From contig JAKSYS010000511.1 of the NCBI GenBank assembly GCA_022925895.1, positions 1-45,948 on the forward strand: a stretch of DNA of 45,948 nt, written 5' to 3'. This DNA is from Fragilaria crotonensis (lineage: Eukaryota; Bacillariophyta; Fragilariophyceae; Fragilariales; Fragilariaceae). Shown here one piece after another: positions 34,515 to 44,639 of the stretch. Numbering within the stretch: the stretch's first letter is position 1; the number at the start of each line of letters is the position of its first letter. The position numbers were made by a program, and so were the translations under genes. Below the pieces are notes generated by a model, which saw nothing but the letters and a program-made list of their open reading frames with translations, had not been told where the DNA came from and made no database searches.

Positions 34515-34925
34515 CTATTCTTGTTTGTTGTCAGCAACATTTGTAAGGACCACCTTTGGTTTCATTCCACATGTTCGGCGCTTGTGTCCACACTCTCTAC
34601 ATTTGGAACACACAATTGGCGACTTTGATGGGTCAGAGAGTTCACTCCGTCTGCAGTATCTTTTCACTTTTGGTCTACCAGCTTGTCTTTTGATTCTTGG
34701 TGGAGGAGGCTTTGTTTTTCCATCATAAGCAATTGTGTCTAACACACCTGGAACAGTGCCTTGTACTTGTAAAAGTCTGGTATGCCATCGTCTGATTCAG
34801 ATAACAGACTTCTGAATTCCATTCTATCACTCAATTTTTGAAAACATGCCATAAAGTGATGGCACGGAATACCAATATCTTGCCAGAAGCCACAAGTACA
34901 CCACCTTTTCGACTATCCGAGTAAG
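34515..34925 (-). pseudogene. SWIM finger and zinc knuckle of MULE
   Basis: In a frame shifted relative to the DDE stretch, the minus strand gives WCTCGFWQDIGIPCHHFMAC (34,847-34,903), the CXC...CXH signature of a SWIM zinc finger, in its standard place after the DDE domain. After another shift, 34,745-34,515 encode a Pro/Arg/Lys linker and CSKCRECGHKRRTC, a CX2CX4HX4C knuckle, then a short tail and TAG. Confidence 0.8.
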
Positions 34926-35843
34926 GTGTGTTGCATGATCCCCCGAACTAATTTCTTGTGTTTGAGGTGTTACCTTGTATTGCCCTCCTCCACTTGCCAA
35001 CTCGTACACATCAAATCCGGCCGAAGCATCCCTTTCATCTCTCATCCTTTGCCAGACAGCAGCAACAACATTATCTGGATTCTTGTCAACATACTTCATT
35101 CTATTTCTTGAAATGCGACTCGTCATGATGTCAATAATCTTCTCGATTGCTTTGAGCCATGGCATGCTGCGAGGTGCAAGGAACATGCTATTGGCAGATT
35201 TGCTTGTGTTTGATGTGATGATTCCATACCGAGGCGGAAGTCTCATGTTCTCATCCAGCCAGGATGTGTTCTTCCACAATCCATCAATGCTTTCTATGTA
35301 GGTTGCAGCGGCTGGTTGTAGCTTCCGGACTTGATCAATGAAGAATTTCTCCTGCCGTGTAGAGAATGTTCGTGCAATCCGAAAGACATATGCCGCACAT
35401 TGTGCACCAAACCTCTGCTTCACATTGGCTTCAATGTGCTTGACACACAGCACATTTGTGTTGTCTGGGCACACATTAACCAGCGCTGGTTGAAGTCCTT
35501 TGTCACGATCCGATATAAAGATGAAAGGATTCAGCTCAGTTGTTGCATCCCTTTCGCACAAAGAAGGGCAAGCCTGTTTCAGCTTTGTCAGGAAGACTGT
35601 CCATGTTTCTCGGTCTTCATTTCCAGAAGACAGAAGGAAGCCAATTGGATATACCTCGTTACCTCCTGACAATACAGAAGCAATGGAAAGAGTGCCAACA
35701 TGGTCAGCACATTTCATATGTGCCGCATTGAGTGAGATCACGGGGCGTACAAACTTAAGGATGCCATCCATAAATCCCGGAATCACCATAGCCTGTAGCA
35801 ATTCATGATCCTCAATTCTCCCACTCAATGACTGAAGCCGCAT
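34827..35843 (-). pseudogene. MULE DDE transposase domain
   Basis: A 338-codon open stretch. It contains RPVISLNAAHMKC, the place of the first catalytic Asp, here Asn; YPIGFLLSSGNEDRETW, the usual MULE core; FIFISDRDKGL with the second Asp; and CVKHIEANVKQRFG (the conserved C/H helix). A long helical region follows. The transposase would cut and join element ends during movement. The Asp-to-Asn change at the first catalytic position predicts inactivity even without the frameshifts. An internal ATG at 35,843 starts the open stretch, but the domain certainly continues upstream. Confidence 0.85.
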
Positions 35844-37075
35844 TGCCTTTCAGTAGTTCTTGCAGGTATGGAATCATTTGCTGGTTGCCTTCTTTTGCTC
35901 TGTGCTTTGACATTCGTGACTCTTTGTGAAGGCCACAGTAGGCAGCAAAGTAAGCAAGACACGGAATCCCCCTTCAGAAATCCCGTTTTCATCACATCTC
36001 GGGCAGTTGGTATTCCAACCTTAGTTTTAGCAGCCTCTTCAATGTATTCCTGAACTTTCTCAGTGCGCCTCTGTTTCCACTGTCGCCCATCACTTGCTTT
36101 GAGTGGACGACGGACCGTTGTGTGACGCAACACAGATTGCTTCTTGATGACATACTTGCCATCTGATCGTCTTCTCCCAACATGAACCTTGAACACACAG
36201 TTGACGTGCTCAGCGCATTTGTAGACCCGGAACTTGTCCACTTCACTTCAACGAATCACAACCTGACATCCAGACTGCTTCTGGTATTGCTCCATGACTG
36301 GAGTCACATCAGCAAGGCTTTTGAAGGACTCAATTTTGAGTTCCTTCACTAGTTTGGAGAATACAACATCTCCAACATGCTCTTTCGTGTTGGTGTTCGT
36401 TTTGTTATGTGCTTGTAGTGGTTGGCATCCTTGTTGTTCCTGACCTTCACTTTGCATGCTCTGGGAGTCTGTCTTGGCTTGCACAATTACAATACCGCCA
36501 GCAACCTTCTTCTTTTCAGTATTGTTCTTCTTCTCCTCTCCTTCCTCAAATCTCAATATCTTGCCTCCACACTTCTTCATTGCACGGCTTGCCGGTGAGA
36601 TCTTTTCCATGAGAAGCTTAAGCATGCCAGGCGACTGTGTTGCATCCTTTGCTGCTGACTCTTTAGTTGCTACATTCCCATCCACTATACCCTCAATGAC
36701 GTTACATGAGAAGGCTGCGGATGACTCTGCAACATTAGCAGACACATCATTTGTTGTGTCTTTTCCGTCCATGATGACCTCAACTTCAGCAGTTGAGGAC
36801 TCGGCATTTGCTGAGTCCTCTGCATTTTTTGATACTCCAAGAACCACAATGCTGCCATCATAGGTGTCGTCCATGGTGAGCAATGCCGGAAAGCATCCTC
36901 TGATGGCGCTGCAAGGAAGTGGATACTTGGATAAGTTTTCAACAGCGCCAAGGTGAGTTGCCAAATCAGAACATAGTTTTGTCATATGTTCTTGTTTGAA
37001 TGTTTCATTGGTGATTGGAATACTGTCGATGATGTGCAGAACCACACCAATCAAAAAGAGGCCAGCCACAATCAA
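35825..37075 (-). pseudogene. Linker and Cys/His DNA-binding domain of MULE
   Basis: A 275-codon frame (36,248-37,075) continues from the peptidase (LFLIGVVLHIIDSIPITNET). It becomes a disordered Ser/Asp/Glu then Lys/Gln-rich linker and ends at a stop. After that in-frame TGA the same frame resumes at 36,241 with DKFRVYKCAEHVNCVFKV, a Cys-His motif of the WRKY-GCM1-type zinc domain that MULE and FAR1 proteins use to bind DNA. A basic stretch follows (RRPLKASDGRQWKQRR). The homologous domain in the inner MULE has the same KFR..C..H.NC pattern. Confidence 0.7.
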
Positions 37076-37726
37076 TTACATTACCTTGAGTCGGACATGG
37101 GCAGTGCTCGACCTGAGTTTGAGGGCGACCTATCTTAAACTTATCATCACAGACAAAGTAAAGCGCAAATTTGTGAAATTCAGCAAGAAATGCACAAACA
37201 ATATGACTTGCTGCACCTCGTGTCCTTGTCGTAGGTGCACTGCAAAAATCCATCAAGTCATAGTACTCAATACCTTTGTAGAATTCACAACCATGCTTTC
37301 CAGTCAACTCAATCACAAGGACAAAAAATGTGACTTAAGAACCATTGGCACAACAAGCTTTGATCCCCTGGCAAGGGTGGTGGCTTTGTAGCTCTTCAGG
37401 CTTGTTCAAATGATTTCAAGGCTCTTTCGTGACGTTGATGTGAGCACCAGTTCATTTGCCTTCTCAATGAAGAAAGTTGTTGCTAATCCACCAATGTACA
37501 ATGGTGGTACGGATATATCTTCATCCTGAGAGGGAAGCAACGGTGGTGTGGGAGATGGAGCTCCTCTTTGGATCAAGTAGTCCAACAGGTTTGTACTCAA
37601 ATACTTATTCTCCTTCAGCGCCTGCACATCTTCTGCATGTGCCAAGAGAGCAAAAGTGAACCTTGGGTCTCCTGGAAAAAAGCTCTTCTCAACAGCCGCT
37701 CTTCTTGGCTTCTTCTTTGGTGGCAT
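37040..37726 (-). pseudogene. ULP1/C48-like cysteine peptidase domain
   Basis: Three catalytic landmarks appear in the right order and rough spacing: a His at SHF followed, after a T-run frameshift, by VLVIEL (37,310-37,335); an Asp in the EYYD motif (near 37,258); and QGNVIDCG (near 37,075-37,100), where Gln shapes the oxyanion hole and Cys is the nucleophile. Upstream NKYLSTNLLDYLIQRG (about 37,540-37,600) fits the family's N-terminal leucine-rich start. ULP1 enzymes cut SUMO or similar modifiers. In plants, ULP-like domains travel in Kaonashi-type MULEs. The Trp that usually follows the His is absent. This copy is frameshifted and therefore probably inactive. Confidence 0.65.
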
Positions 37727-37809
37727 AATGAGACAAGAAATCAGTGTCAGGGACTGTCAAAAAGGGAAGGGGGAGGGAGAGGGTGATGCTGTTGATGATG
37801 ATGAATGGC

Positions 37810-38364
37810 TGATGAGATTGTGTTGTGTCACTTGGTGTCAAAAAAGATTGTCAATGTACATTTGTACAGCACTGTATACGAGCGATTTTTTGTTACTGGC
37901 CGGTCTCAAGCCCAAGAATCTGAAGACATATGACAATGCAACCAGAATGTACCCAAGAGCACACAAGATGACCACATACTTCCTCACACCAACCCGCCAA
38001 GCTTTGTCAATGGAATAACACAGCTTATTTCATCAGTGTGAAGCACATGATAAAAGCAATGCATGAGATCCTTACGTTTGAAAGCGTGTCAATGTGTTGG
38101 CATTCTACGTTATGGGGTATGATAATTTGCGTGGAGTTGAAATTGGCACAATCGAAACAGGTGTTATTGCAAATAATAACAGGTGATATTGCAAATTGTG
38201 TAAAACATAAATGATGATATTGAAAAAACGGCAAAAAGATAATAGATGTTATTGATATACTAAAAGTTAGCATGCTATTATTGTCATTTGAGGGGGTGTT
38301 TTATAGCCGATAACAGGTGTTTTCAATTTTTGGAATAGATAACAGGTACGATAGCAATTTCCCC
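37810..38364 (-). repeat. Outer MULE right TIR
   Basis: A 555-bp inverted copy of the two left pieces joined together. Being uninterrupted, it shows what the left TIR looked like before the inner element inserted: the bases ACTTTTAGTATATCAAT on the complementary strand match the joined left halves. Confidence 0.9.
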
Positions 38365-38619
38365 TAAAAAAATCGGTACCCGAAATTTTCGACTAAACAT
38401 AACTTCTCGAAAAACGCTCTCGTATCTCCAATATTCTTAGACCAGTCGATCCGTTATGAAATCGCGCATCGATTGATACCCATTTGAGTGTCATACGAGG
38501 GATATTAGGTGTCAATTTTTATTTTTCAACCCACTATTGTGCTTAAACTAGTACAAGTACCCTGTTGACAAGGTCTGAAGAAGTGGCGGTGCGATGAGAC
38601 GGCACAACGCTACAACTTA
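38365..38619. other. Spacer between two elements
   Basis: Sequence between the right end of the outer MULE and the inverted-repeat element. Nothing recognised. Confidence 0.4.
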
Positions 38620-39750
38620 GAGCATGTCTTATCGTGTGGGGTGTAAAAGTAGAATTTTATACCCTCCTGGGTATAAAATTTAGACCCTCGTAAAAAATTA
38701 AAAAACGCAATTCTTATGGTAAACGCCGTATACCCTTGAGCGAAATAGAGAATCGAAGTAGTCGTATGGGTACCGTTGTACGACAGTACGACTACATGTC
38801 AATGAAACATGAAATCACCCTGATGACTTCACCACGAACAAAGTGCACTGTGTCATCACAACTTGTTCTTCATCAATCAAACTCCTTTCATTGATTGAAA
38901 AATTGTCAGTACATTTACTTCTCATCCGCCACCCGGCGCACTGGACATGCAGTACGGTACTCACAAATCACTGCCAGCGCGCCGCTTCTCCATATTCTCG
39001 CTTGGTACCCCACACTACTGCCAATCCCTACAGTGTACCAGCGCTACTACACATCACTACAGAGTGTAATCGGAGCACATCATGTACTCCGCTCACAACT
39101 TACTCTAGCTTAGCTTTTTAACCTCATCTGCATCTTTGCCGGTCGATACGCGATCGTAAAGGTGACAAGGGAACAGCTATCGCTACGGTTCCAGCCTTCC
39201 TCTTCACAGCTAACTCGCCTCACGAACATACAGTATCATCTTGTGTCTCCTTGTGTCGTCTTCTCTCACATCATCGACCAACGAGCAATCCTGATACCTG
39301 TCTTGTGTCTAACTCCGCTCCCCAGCGGGAGTGTCTCGGCGTGCGCCTTGGAAGGTTTGGATTCACAAAAATCATCATTCACAATGGATGATAATGGGAG
39401 TGGTGTCTTGGTGAGGAGTTCCTGGTGGAGTTGCCATCTTGGTTGTGCATTCCTTGTGAATGTGATGAATCACTCGGAATGAAATGGTGACAACAAGCAA
39501 TCTGGTATAATGATGGTGTGAAAATTCATGTAGAAACTGTACATTTTACCACTGGAGCAATGACACAGTACTACTATACCCCGAGAGGTGCAAACATTTA
39601 TACCTAGGTATAAATTTCGAGAATTTATACCTAGGTATAAAAAAAGTCTAAAATTTGACCCCCCCAAAATCCTTGTACCCCCCCATAAGAATTGCGTTTT
39701 TGAAATTTTTTCGAAACACGATTGACTTATAGCCATGATAAGACTTGCTC
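38620..39750. mobile_element. 1.1-kb hairpin-rich inverted-repeat element
   Basis: The ends are inverted copies: GAGCATGTCTTATCGTG on the left against the complement of GATAAGACTTGCTC on the right, and AACGCAATTCTTATGG (38,704-38,719) against 39,683-39,698. Between these blocks both ends contain TATA-rich hairpins. No transposase is encoded, so this looks like a non-autonomous DNA transposon. TTA lies immediately left, and TTTA immediately right, so a TTA duplication (as in PIF/Harbinger) is possible with one extra T; the family is not certain. Confidence 0.65.
39597..39641. repeat. Double palindrome TTTATACCTAGGTATAAA
   Basis: Two identical perfect 18-bp palindromes (39,597-39,614 and 39,624-39,641) separated by nine bases, themselves arranged almost symmetrically about a TCGA. 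A related interrupted hairpin (TTTATACCCTCCTGGGTATAAA-like) is at about 38,654-38,677 in the opposite end of the same element. Confidence 0.95.
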
Positions 39751-40048
39751 TTTAATCGTCCTCCGGTACCGGATACCGTTTGGTAGGAGACAGCACACTA
39801 GTAGTAGAATTCAGGAGAATTGTGGGGGATCACTTCCCGCGGGCTCGGGAGAGACGGAGAGACCCGACCCAACGACACGTCCGTGACGGAACCGATCGGC
39901 AAGTCGCCCCCAACCTCACGATGTATCAACAGGGTAAGGAAGTTGGAGTCAAGTGCCAAAAACACAGGCCTCTCACATTTTCACCGAACAGGTAAAAATT
40001 GTGCAAGCATCATCGCATCATCCTAGTAACTAATTTCTAAAATATTCA

Positions 40049-41227
40049 ATGGCTTCTATCGCTTCCACCTCTTGGACAACCTTCTACGCTAGGAACCGGG
40101 AAGACGAGGGAACCTACCAGAGCTTATTTGACGAAGAATTCGTTGATTTAGTCACCAAAACTGTCAGCTTCCTCGAACAACCAGACACGTTCACTCAGTC
40201 GATCGCGGGGAGCATGCACGGAAACATGATCGTTGTCCCAGCTGAGCCTGGAAAGATGGACATTATCCACCATGGGTTTTTGTGCAACAAACCCAGGGGT
40301 TCTGACTTAGTCTTTATTCAGGGCAACCTTGGCGATAGTTGCTAGCTACTTCAAGGTGCTCGCCAGTGATGATGCTACAGCCCAGCAGATCAAAGTTATC
40401 AATGGCCGGAGAACCACTACGGTGAACTGTCCTACCCTCGAATCAGTGACCGGAGCAACGACGGGAGATGAGTTCGCCTCCCTCGTCTCCCAGGGAAATG
40501 TCATACTCTGCCATAAACCGAACCTCTTCGTTATCCACCCTGCAATTTTTCAGTTGGCAAAGGGGGCACCAACTGTAAGATCCCGTGAATTGGCCATCAA
40601 AATCATCGACGCCCTTCGAGTCGACCCGGAGGAGGATGACAAAGAGGAGGTGGAAAGGAAGCTATCCGACGCGACAAACCTCGAATTGCCTCTGGGAATG
40701 CTTTGGGCATCCGACAACGGAGGCCTGACCGAAGTCAAACTCGCCGACGTTGACGAGAATCCGACACTAAACCACACTATCACGATCATAAAAGGGAAAC
40801 TAAGAGGCGACGGGCAAACCGAAGCCCCAGAGACAAGAGACCGAAGAGGAGGGGGAGACCCCATTGACGACGCCGCTGCACCTTGGGCAGTTTCCTCGCA
40901 AAGCATTGTACGCGAACTGAACCGGATGCACGAGAGCCGCGAGAACGAAATCTCGAAGAAAGAGTCAAATCTGTCCTTATTGAAGGCGCTGGGACCCGAC
41001 CAAAAATGACTCTTCACCGCCTTATGCACAACAAAGATGGGGGATGAGCCAGTCATGTCCGAGTTCATGTTGACTCTGATTATGACCAAAACCCCACAAA
41101 AAGCCATAGGATTACTGAAAGCCGCGGGCCGAGGATGGAGCAGAACCTTCTCCGAAGGTTGTTGCCACTGATTCCTCTCCACCGGATTCCTGTCCCTAGA
41201 GACATATCTCGCGAACGCAGGGGGATT
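40049..41227 (+). pseudogene. DIRS-like gag, 5' part
   Basis: Starts at ATG 40,049 (MASIASTSW) after an A-rich leader. A +1 shift near 40,330 passes into the frame 40,329-41,009, and a TGA at 41,007 interrupts it. The same frame continues (LFTALCTTKMGDEPVMSEFM), and another TGA is at about 41,168. It then reads FLSLETYLANAGGF and is cut by the CACTA element at 41,228. The product is mostly alpha-helical and acidic with no catalytic motif, as expected for a capsid-like protein. Assignment rests on continuity with the downstream zinc-finger gag part and on the RT behind it. Confidence 0.65.
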
Positions 41228-42562
41228 CACTAGAGACCATTCGGCCTCTGAAGCAGTGGCCCGATCCCGCCGGCCTCTCGTTATACCACCGTTAACACTC
41301 TAAAATTTGTATGTGTGAAGAATAGATTCATTACGACAGAGTAGATAACGGTTTTTGAGCTCATGAAATGTGCGATTTCTCCACCAATTCCTTGAACTTC
41401 GATGAGATCGTGCATATTGATGCTCCTTGGGTGGTGGTGCATCAGGAGATGCACGGACGCTGCGAACTTCGGCTTTTTGGTGAAGTCGATTTGCGGCCTG
41501 AAATTGACCTTCCACGTGGATGCACCGTAAAAATCTACTGATTCCCACGTAAGCTCTACGCGAGCGAAATTCTGGATCGCCGAGAATTTCATGCATTTTG
41601 GAGGAAGACACACTTTCAAGCACTGTTGACAATGAACAATCTGTGCATGAGTGCTCATCGGCTATCCTGTTGAGAAAGATGAACAATTTCCATCAAGGAG
41701 GAGACAGAAACCGTGATGAGGTCAGCATAACTGAAGAGTTGATGTGTACTCGTATGGATCAAAGTTTTTTGTTCGTGCAGATTTTATAGCACTACACAAA
41801 TGCAAACGCGGTACGTCTTGATGCTATCGCTCAACCATCCATTATTCTGCTGTCTTGAATGATGTCCTCCGATTGTCTCTTACTTCGTTTGCACCTCTCA
41901 CCTGGCTTTTCAGTTGATGGGTGTCGACTGTCGACACAAATTGCCCAAGGCCCGTCGTGGCATAGTAGTTATTCGACCAGTCAGCAAGCGACACCAAAGC
42001 ACAACTACAAGATGAATTAGGACGAGAGGAGGAGAATGGTTGCAGCCAATGGTGCATTTATCCCGCATCAAGCAAGTCAAGGGCTGGTACAGGCAGTGCC
42101 AACCTAATTTCTCTGACCTCGAAATGATGATGTTTGCACGGTGGCGTGGAGAGTCTTTCTGGTAGTACAAGGCTGAAGTGGATAAAATTCATGTATAGTT
42201 TCTATTAGCTGTGTATTACATTTGCAAGCCCTCTAGTGACTTCAACGTCGTGCTGTTTACTTTAACGACAAAGCGGCGTCATGACTTATCGTCATCGTTG
42301 TTGTCTGCTGTCACCGTACTACTTCTATAATGCTTCATTTGAGAATCGAGAGCATGAACTGAGATTAGCTCGAGAGCTCGAGCGTAGAAAATGCGCGCTG
42401 ATGAAAAATGCTCCAGGCGTGCGATTTACTTAAGTGAATTTTTTATATGTTATGTCTGGTGGATGTATCATGCATAACAGAGAAAACGTTAAAATTAGTG
42501 TCAAATTAGTGCTCATAACCAGAAATCGGGCCACGGCTTCAGAGGCCGAATGGTCTCTAGTG
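41228..42562. mobile_element. CACTA-type non-autonomous element in gag
   Basis: 38-bp terminal inverted repeats (41,228-41,265 and 42,525-42,562) beginning CACTAGAGACCATTCGG, differing at one position. CACTA ends define the En/Spm superfamily. The gag reading on either side joins as GGATTCAC / GGTATTC, so CAC was probably the 3-bp target. The right copy (42,563-42,565) is present, while the left CAC is shared with the element's own first three bases. No transposase is encoded in the 1,335 bp, so it depended on another element. Confidence 0.8.
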
Positions 42563-42565
42563 CAC

Positions 42566-43730
42566 GGTATTCATGTTTCATCCGAAGATAGTGGATATGG
42601 GAGCGCGCGGATTCGACAGTACCACTGCCTCCCTCCGGGAGTACTTCGATATGGACGTATAGGACGATACCATAGCCTACTACGCAAAGCAAGGGTTCTT
42701 CCACCCCACCAACGCTCATGACCTAAAAACCCAACTACAAACGGCTTTCGAAATGCTGGAACTGCTAACCTGCAAGGGGTTGATCGCTACAAGAGGGTTA
42801 GCATACTTACTGGAAACACACTGGTGGAACCGGGCATTTGCCAAGATTCATGACAGGTTCCAAACGGAGGACCGCTTTGGGTCAAAGTTCGTGTATAGTG
42901 TTGACACGGCACTACAAAATTTCTTCGACATGATTACCAGTGCGGGAGAGCTTCCCGACATGGTAGACGAAAACTTGCTAGTCGACAAAGCTAAGAAGCT
43001 TATGGACAAGATTGAGGATGGTGACACACTAACTATTGCACTCCCGGCGGCACTCTCACCTACTCCCAAGAAGGCGGTGAGACCCACTAGTGCAAAGGGA
43101 ACCGAGGAACCATCTACCAAGAGATCAAAGGCCTTGGGAGCTGCCACCACCCTAACTCGGAGTGCCCTTGGAGTCCAGAAGCATCACCCGTCAGATGCAC
43201 ATACCAACAGGGACCCGCACCCATCATGGCTTGTCAAGGAGGGGGTCGATTTCCTGAGCTTGTTCGCGGACAGAGCCCCCGGGACTTATCGATGGCCAAA
43301 GTCCATGGACCCCCGGTTACCGAAGAAAAATAAGCAACCGCGAGCGGCGCCACTTTGTGTCCGCTTCCAAATGATGGCACAGTGCACCTACGGGTGCAAA
43401 CTCGCACATGTTCTCGCGAAGAACATGACCTCGCCGGAGTTCCGACAAGCCGAAAGCATCATGCGCCACGGGAGGTCCACCCACCAACCACACCCGTCAC
43501 CTCGGCAGGACATTGATGGGATCGGCCAGGCGAGGCATTGCCATTCGGCACTCCCGTCGTGCATGTTCTCGCAGCATGTGGCCATCACCAACTCCCCACT
43601 ATTGGGCTTCCCCCCAGTCGCCCCACCGGGGGGACAAACACCCTGCAAGTACGGCGGATTGCACCGCCCGAACCCACCCCTCCCAACCCCGGGCTTACCC
43701 CCAGGCACTGGTGTCCTCCACCAGCGCTGA
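42566..43730 (+). pseudogene. DIRS-like gag, 3' part with zinc finger
   Basis: Gag resumes at 42,566 (VFMFHPKIVDMGARGFDST), has one in-frame TAG near 42,659, and then stays open to TGA at 43,728-43,730. Helical capsid-like sequence (LLTCKGLIATRGLAYLLE, FGSKFVYSVDTALQNFF) is followed by a Pro/Lys/Thr-rich linker. A CCCH-type finger comes next, CVRFQMMAQCTYGCKLAH (C-X8-C-X3-C-X3-H, from about 43,356), likely RNA binding, and then a Pro-rich tail overlapping the start of the next frame. Confidence 0.75.
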
Positions 43731-44635
43731 ACCTTTTGCAAGTACGGGGTACGGCCCCCGAAAGCCCGCCTCGATCCCTGCCCGCACCTCTCAACCCTCC
43801 CGCGCGACCAGACCAGAACTCGCCGTGCGACAACCAACATTCAATGGCGACACTAACGAATGGGAGCCCAGCTTTGCTTGGAACAAACAAACTGGGTCCA
43901 GGGATGCGGAGCACGAGGGCAGAAGCGGAAGCAGCACGCAACAGAAGGCGCAAGTATACCAGGAACACGGCGCGATTGGACTTAGCGGACGAAACGGACA
44001 AGTTAACAACAGGTGAGTTAAAAACCGGCAACAAGCGGGGGGTGCAAGCGGGACACTACCTTCCAAGCAGTGCCGTCAGTTTCTTTGGAGTAGCGGTAAG
44101 AGGGCCCGACGACAATAAGATCGAGATTCCCAGCTGGTTCATTGTCGAGCTGACACGAGCGGCAAGCGGGAAAACGGAGGTACCAGCAAGGTCGCCGATC
44201 CAATTCGAACCAAATGCGAAAGCAGCAGAAACGAACGCGTTGATACTGGAAGAATCAAACTTCAACGTGTCGGAGCTGATCGAAAAATTCTCGGACACAA
44301 TGCTTGGATACGTTTCGGAGTTTAGAACCGTTAATCAGCTCAAACTGATAATTGGAAGGCACCCAAACTTTGACAAGCTGGAGCTGGTACTCACAGGAGG
44401 TATACCCTACGTGTTCAAGACAGAGCTAGACCCGGCCACAAAATCAGCTGAGTTGCGGAAACTGTTGAAACGGGGGAACCACAAGTCGGCGACGGAGTCA
44501 GCGGAACAACTCCAAAAACTCCTGGCAAAGGACGTCATTCACGGCTTCACAATCCCCATTCCGGTGTCGATATTGGAACAAATACCCGGAGCTGCAGTTC
44601 AACCGCTCGGAGTGGTGAAGCAGTGGACAAATTGA
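43538..44635 (+). pseudogene. DIRS-like pol, N-terminal part
   Basis: An open frame overlapping the end of gag in a different frame. The first third is Pro-rich; from about 43,842 (MATLTNGS) it is protein-like, with a basic RNRRRKYTRN stretch, PSSAVSFFGVAVRG, and a helical region leading to FTIPIPVSILEQIPGA and PLGVVKQW. The last is the normal run-in to the RT fingers. A stop at 44,633 is followed by RT in another frame, so at least one base is lost or gained near 44,630. Confidence 0.65.
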
Positions 44636-44639
44636 TGCG

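Larger units (their letters stand above)
34515..37726 (-). pseudogene. Outer MULE transposase with ULP1-like N-terminus
   Basis: One minus-strand gene, probably starting at ATG 37,726 (basic PPKKKPRRA, nuclear-signal-like) and ending at TAG 34,515. In order it encodes a C48/ULP1-like peptidase domain, a Ser/Glu/Lys-rich linker, a Cys-rich DNA-binding domain, a MULE DDE transposase, a SWIM finger and a CCHC knuckle. Breaks seen: in-frame TGA at 37,406; a shift in a T-run near 37,328; a 2-base shift right after the DCG motif near 37,070; in-frame TGA near 36,244; a shift near 35,990; a shift near 34,905; and a shift near 34,750. Some of these could be introns, but none has convincing splice sites. 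The whole would be about 1,050 codons. Whether peptidase and transposase were one protein or two genes in tandem is not settled. Confidence 0.75.
28611..38364 (-). mobile_element. Outer MULE (Mutator-like element)
   Basis: The ends match as inverted repeats: GGGGAAATTGCTATCGTACC at 28611 and its complement ending at 38364. Subtracting the inner insertion (28727-33975 plus one 9-bp duplication), the element is about 4.5 kb with TIRs of about 560 bp, typical of Mutator superfamily members. The flanking 9 bases are TAAAAAATA on the left and TAAAAAAAT on the right, an imperfect target duplication complicated by an A-run. It carries a minus-strand transposase gene with peptidase-like, zinc-binding, DDE, SWIM and zinc-knuckle parts, all interrupted. 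It is older than the inner MULE, which sits in its left TIR. Confidence 0.85.

Noticed and set aside
36456-36863. Plus-strand 135-codon frame opposite the MULE linker
   Set aside because: Shadow of the low-complexity minus-strand linker between peptidase and transposase domains.
38620-39750. Assignment of the hairpin element to PIF/Harbinger
   Set aside because: TTA is found on the left but the right flank reads TTTA with one extra base, and no transposase is present, so the family is left open.
40550-41230. 226-codon minus-strand frame
   Set aside because: Antisense to gag of the DIRS-like element. The plus strand has the start, the continuity to the zinc finger and the element context.
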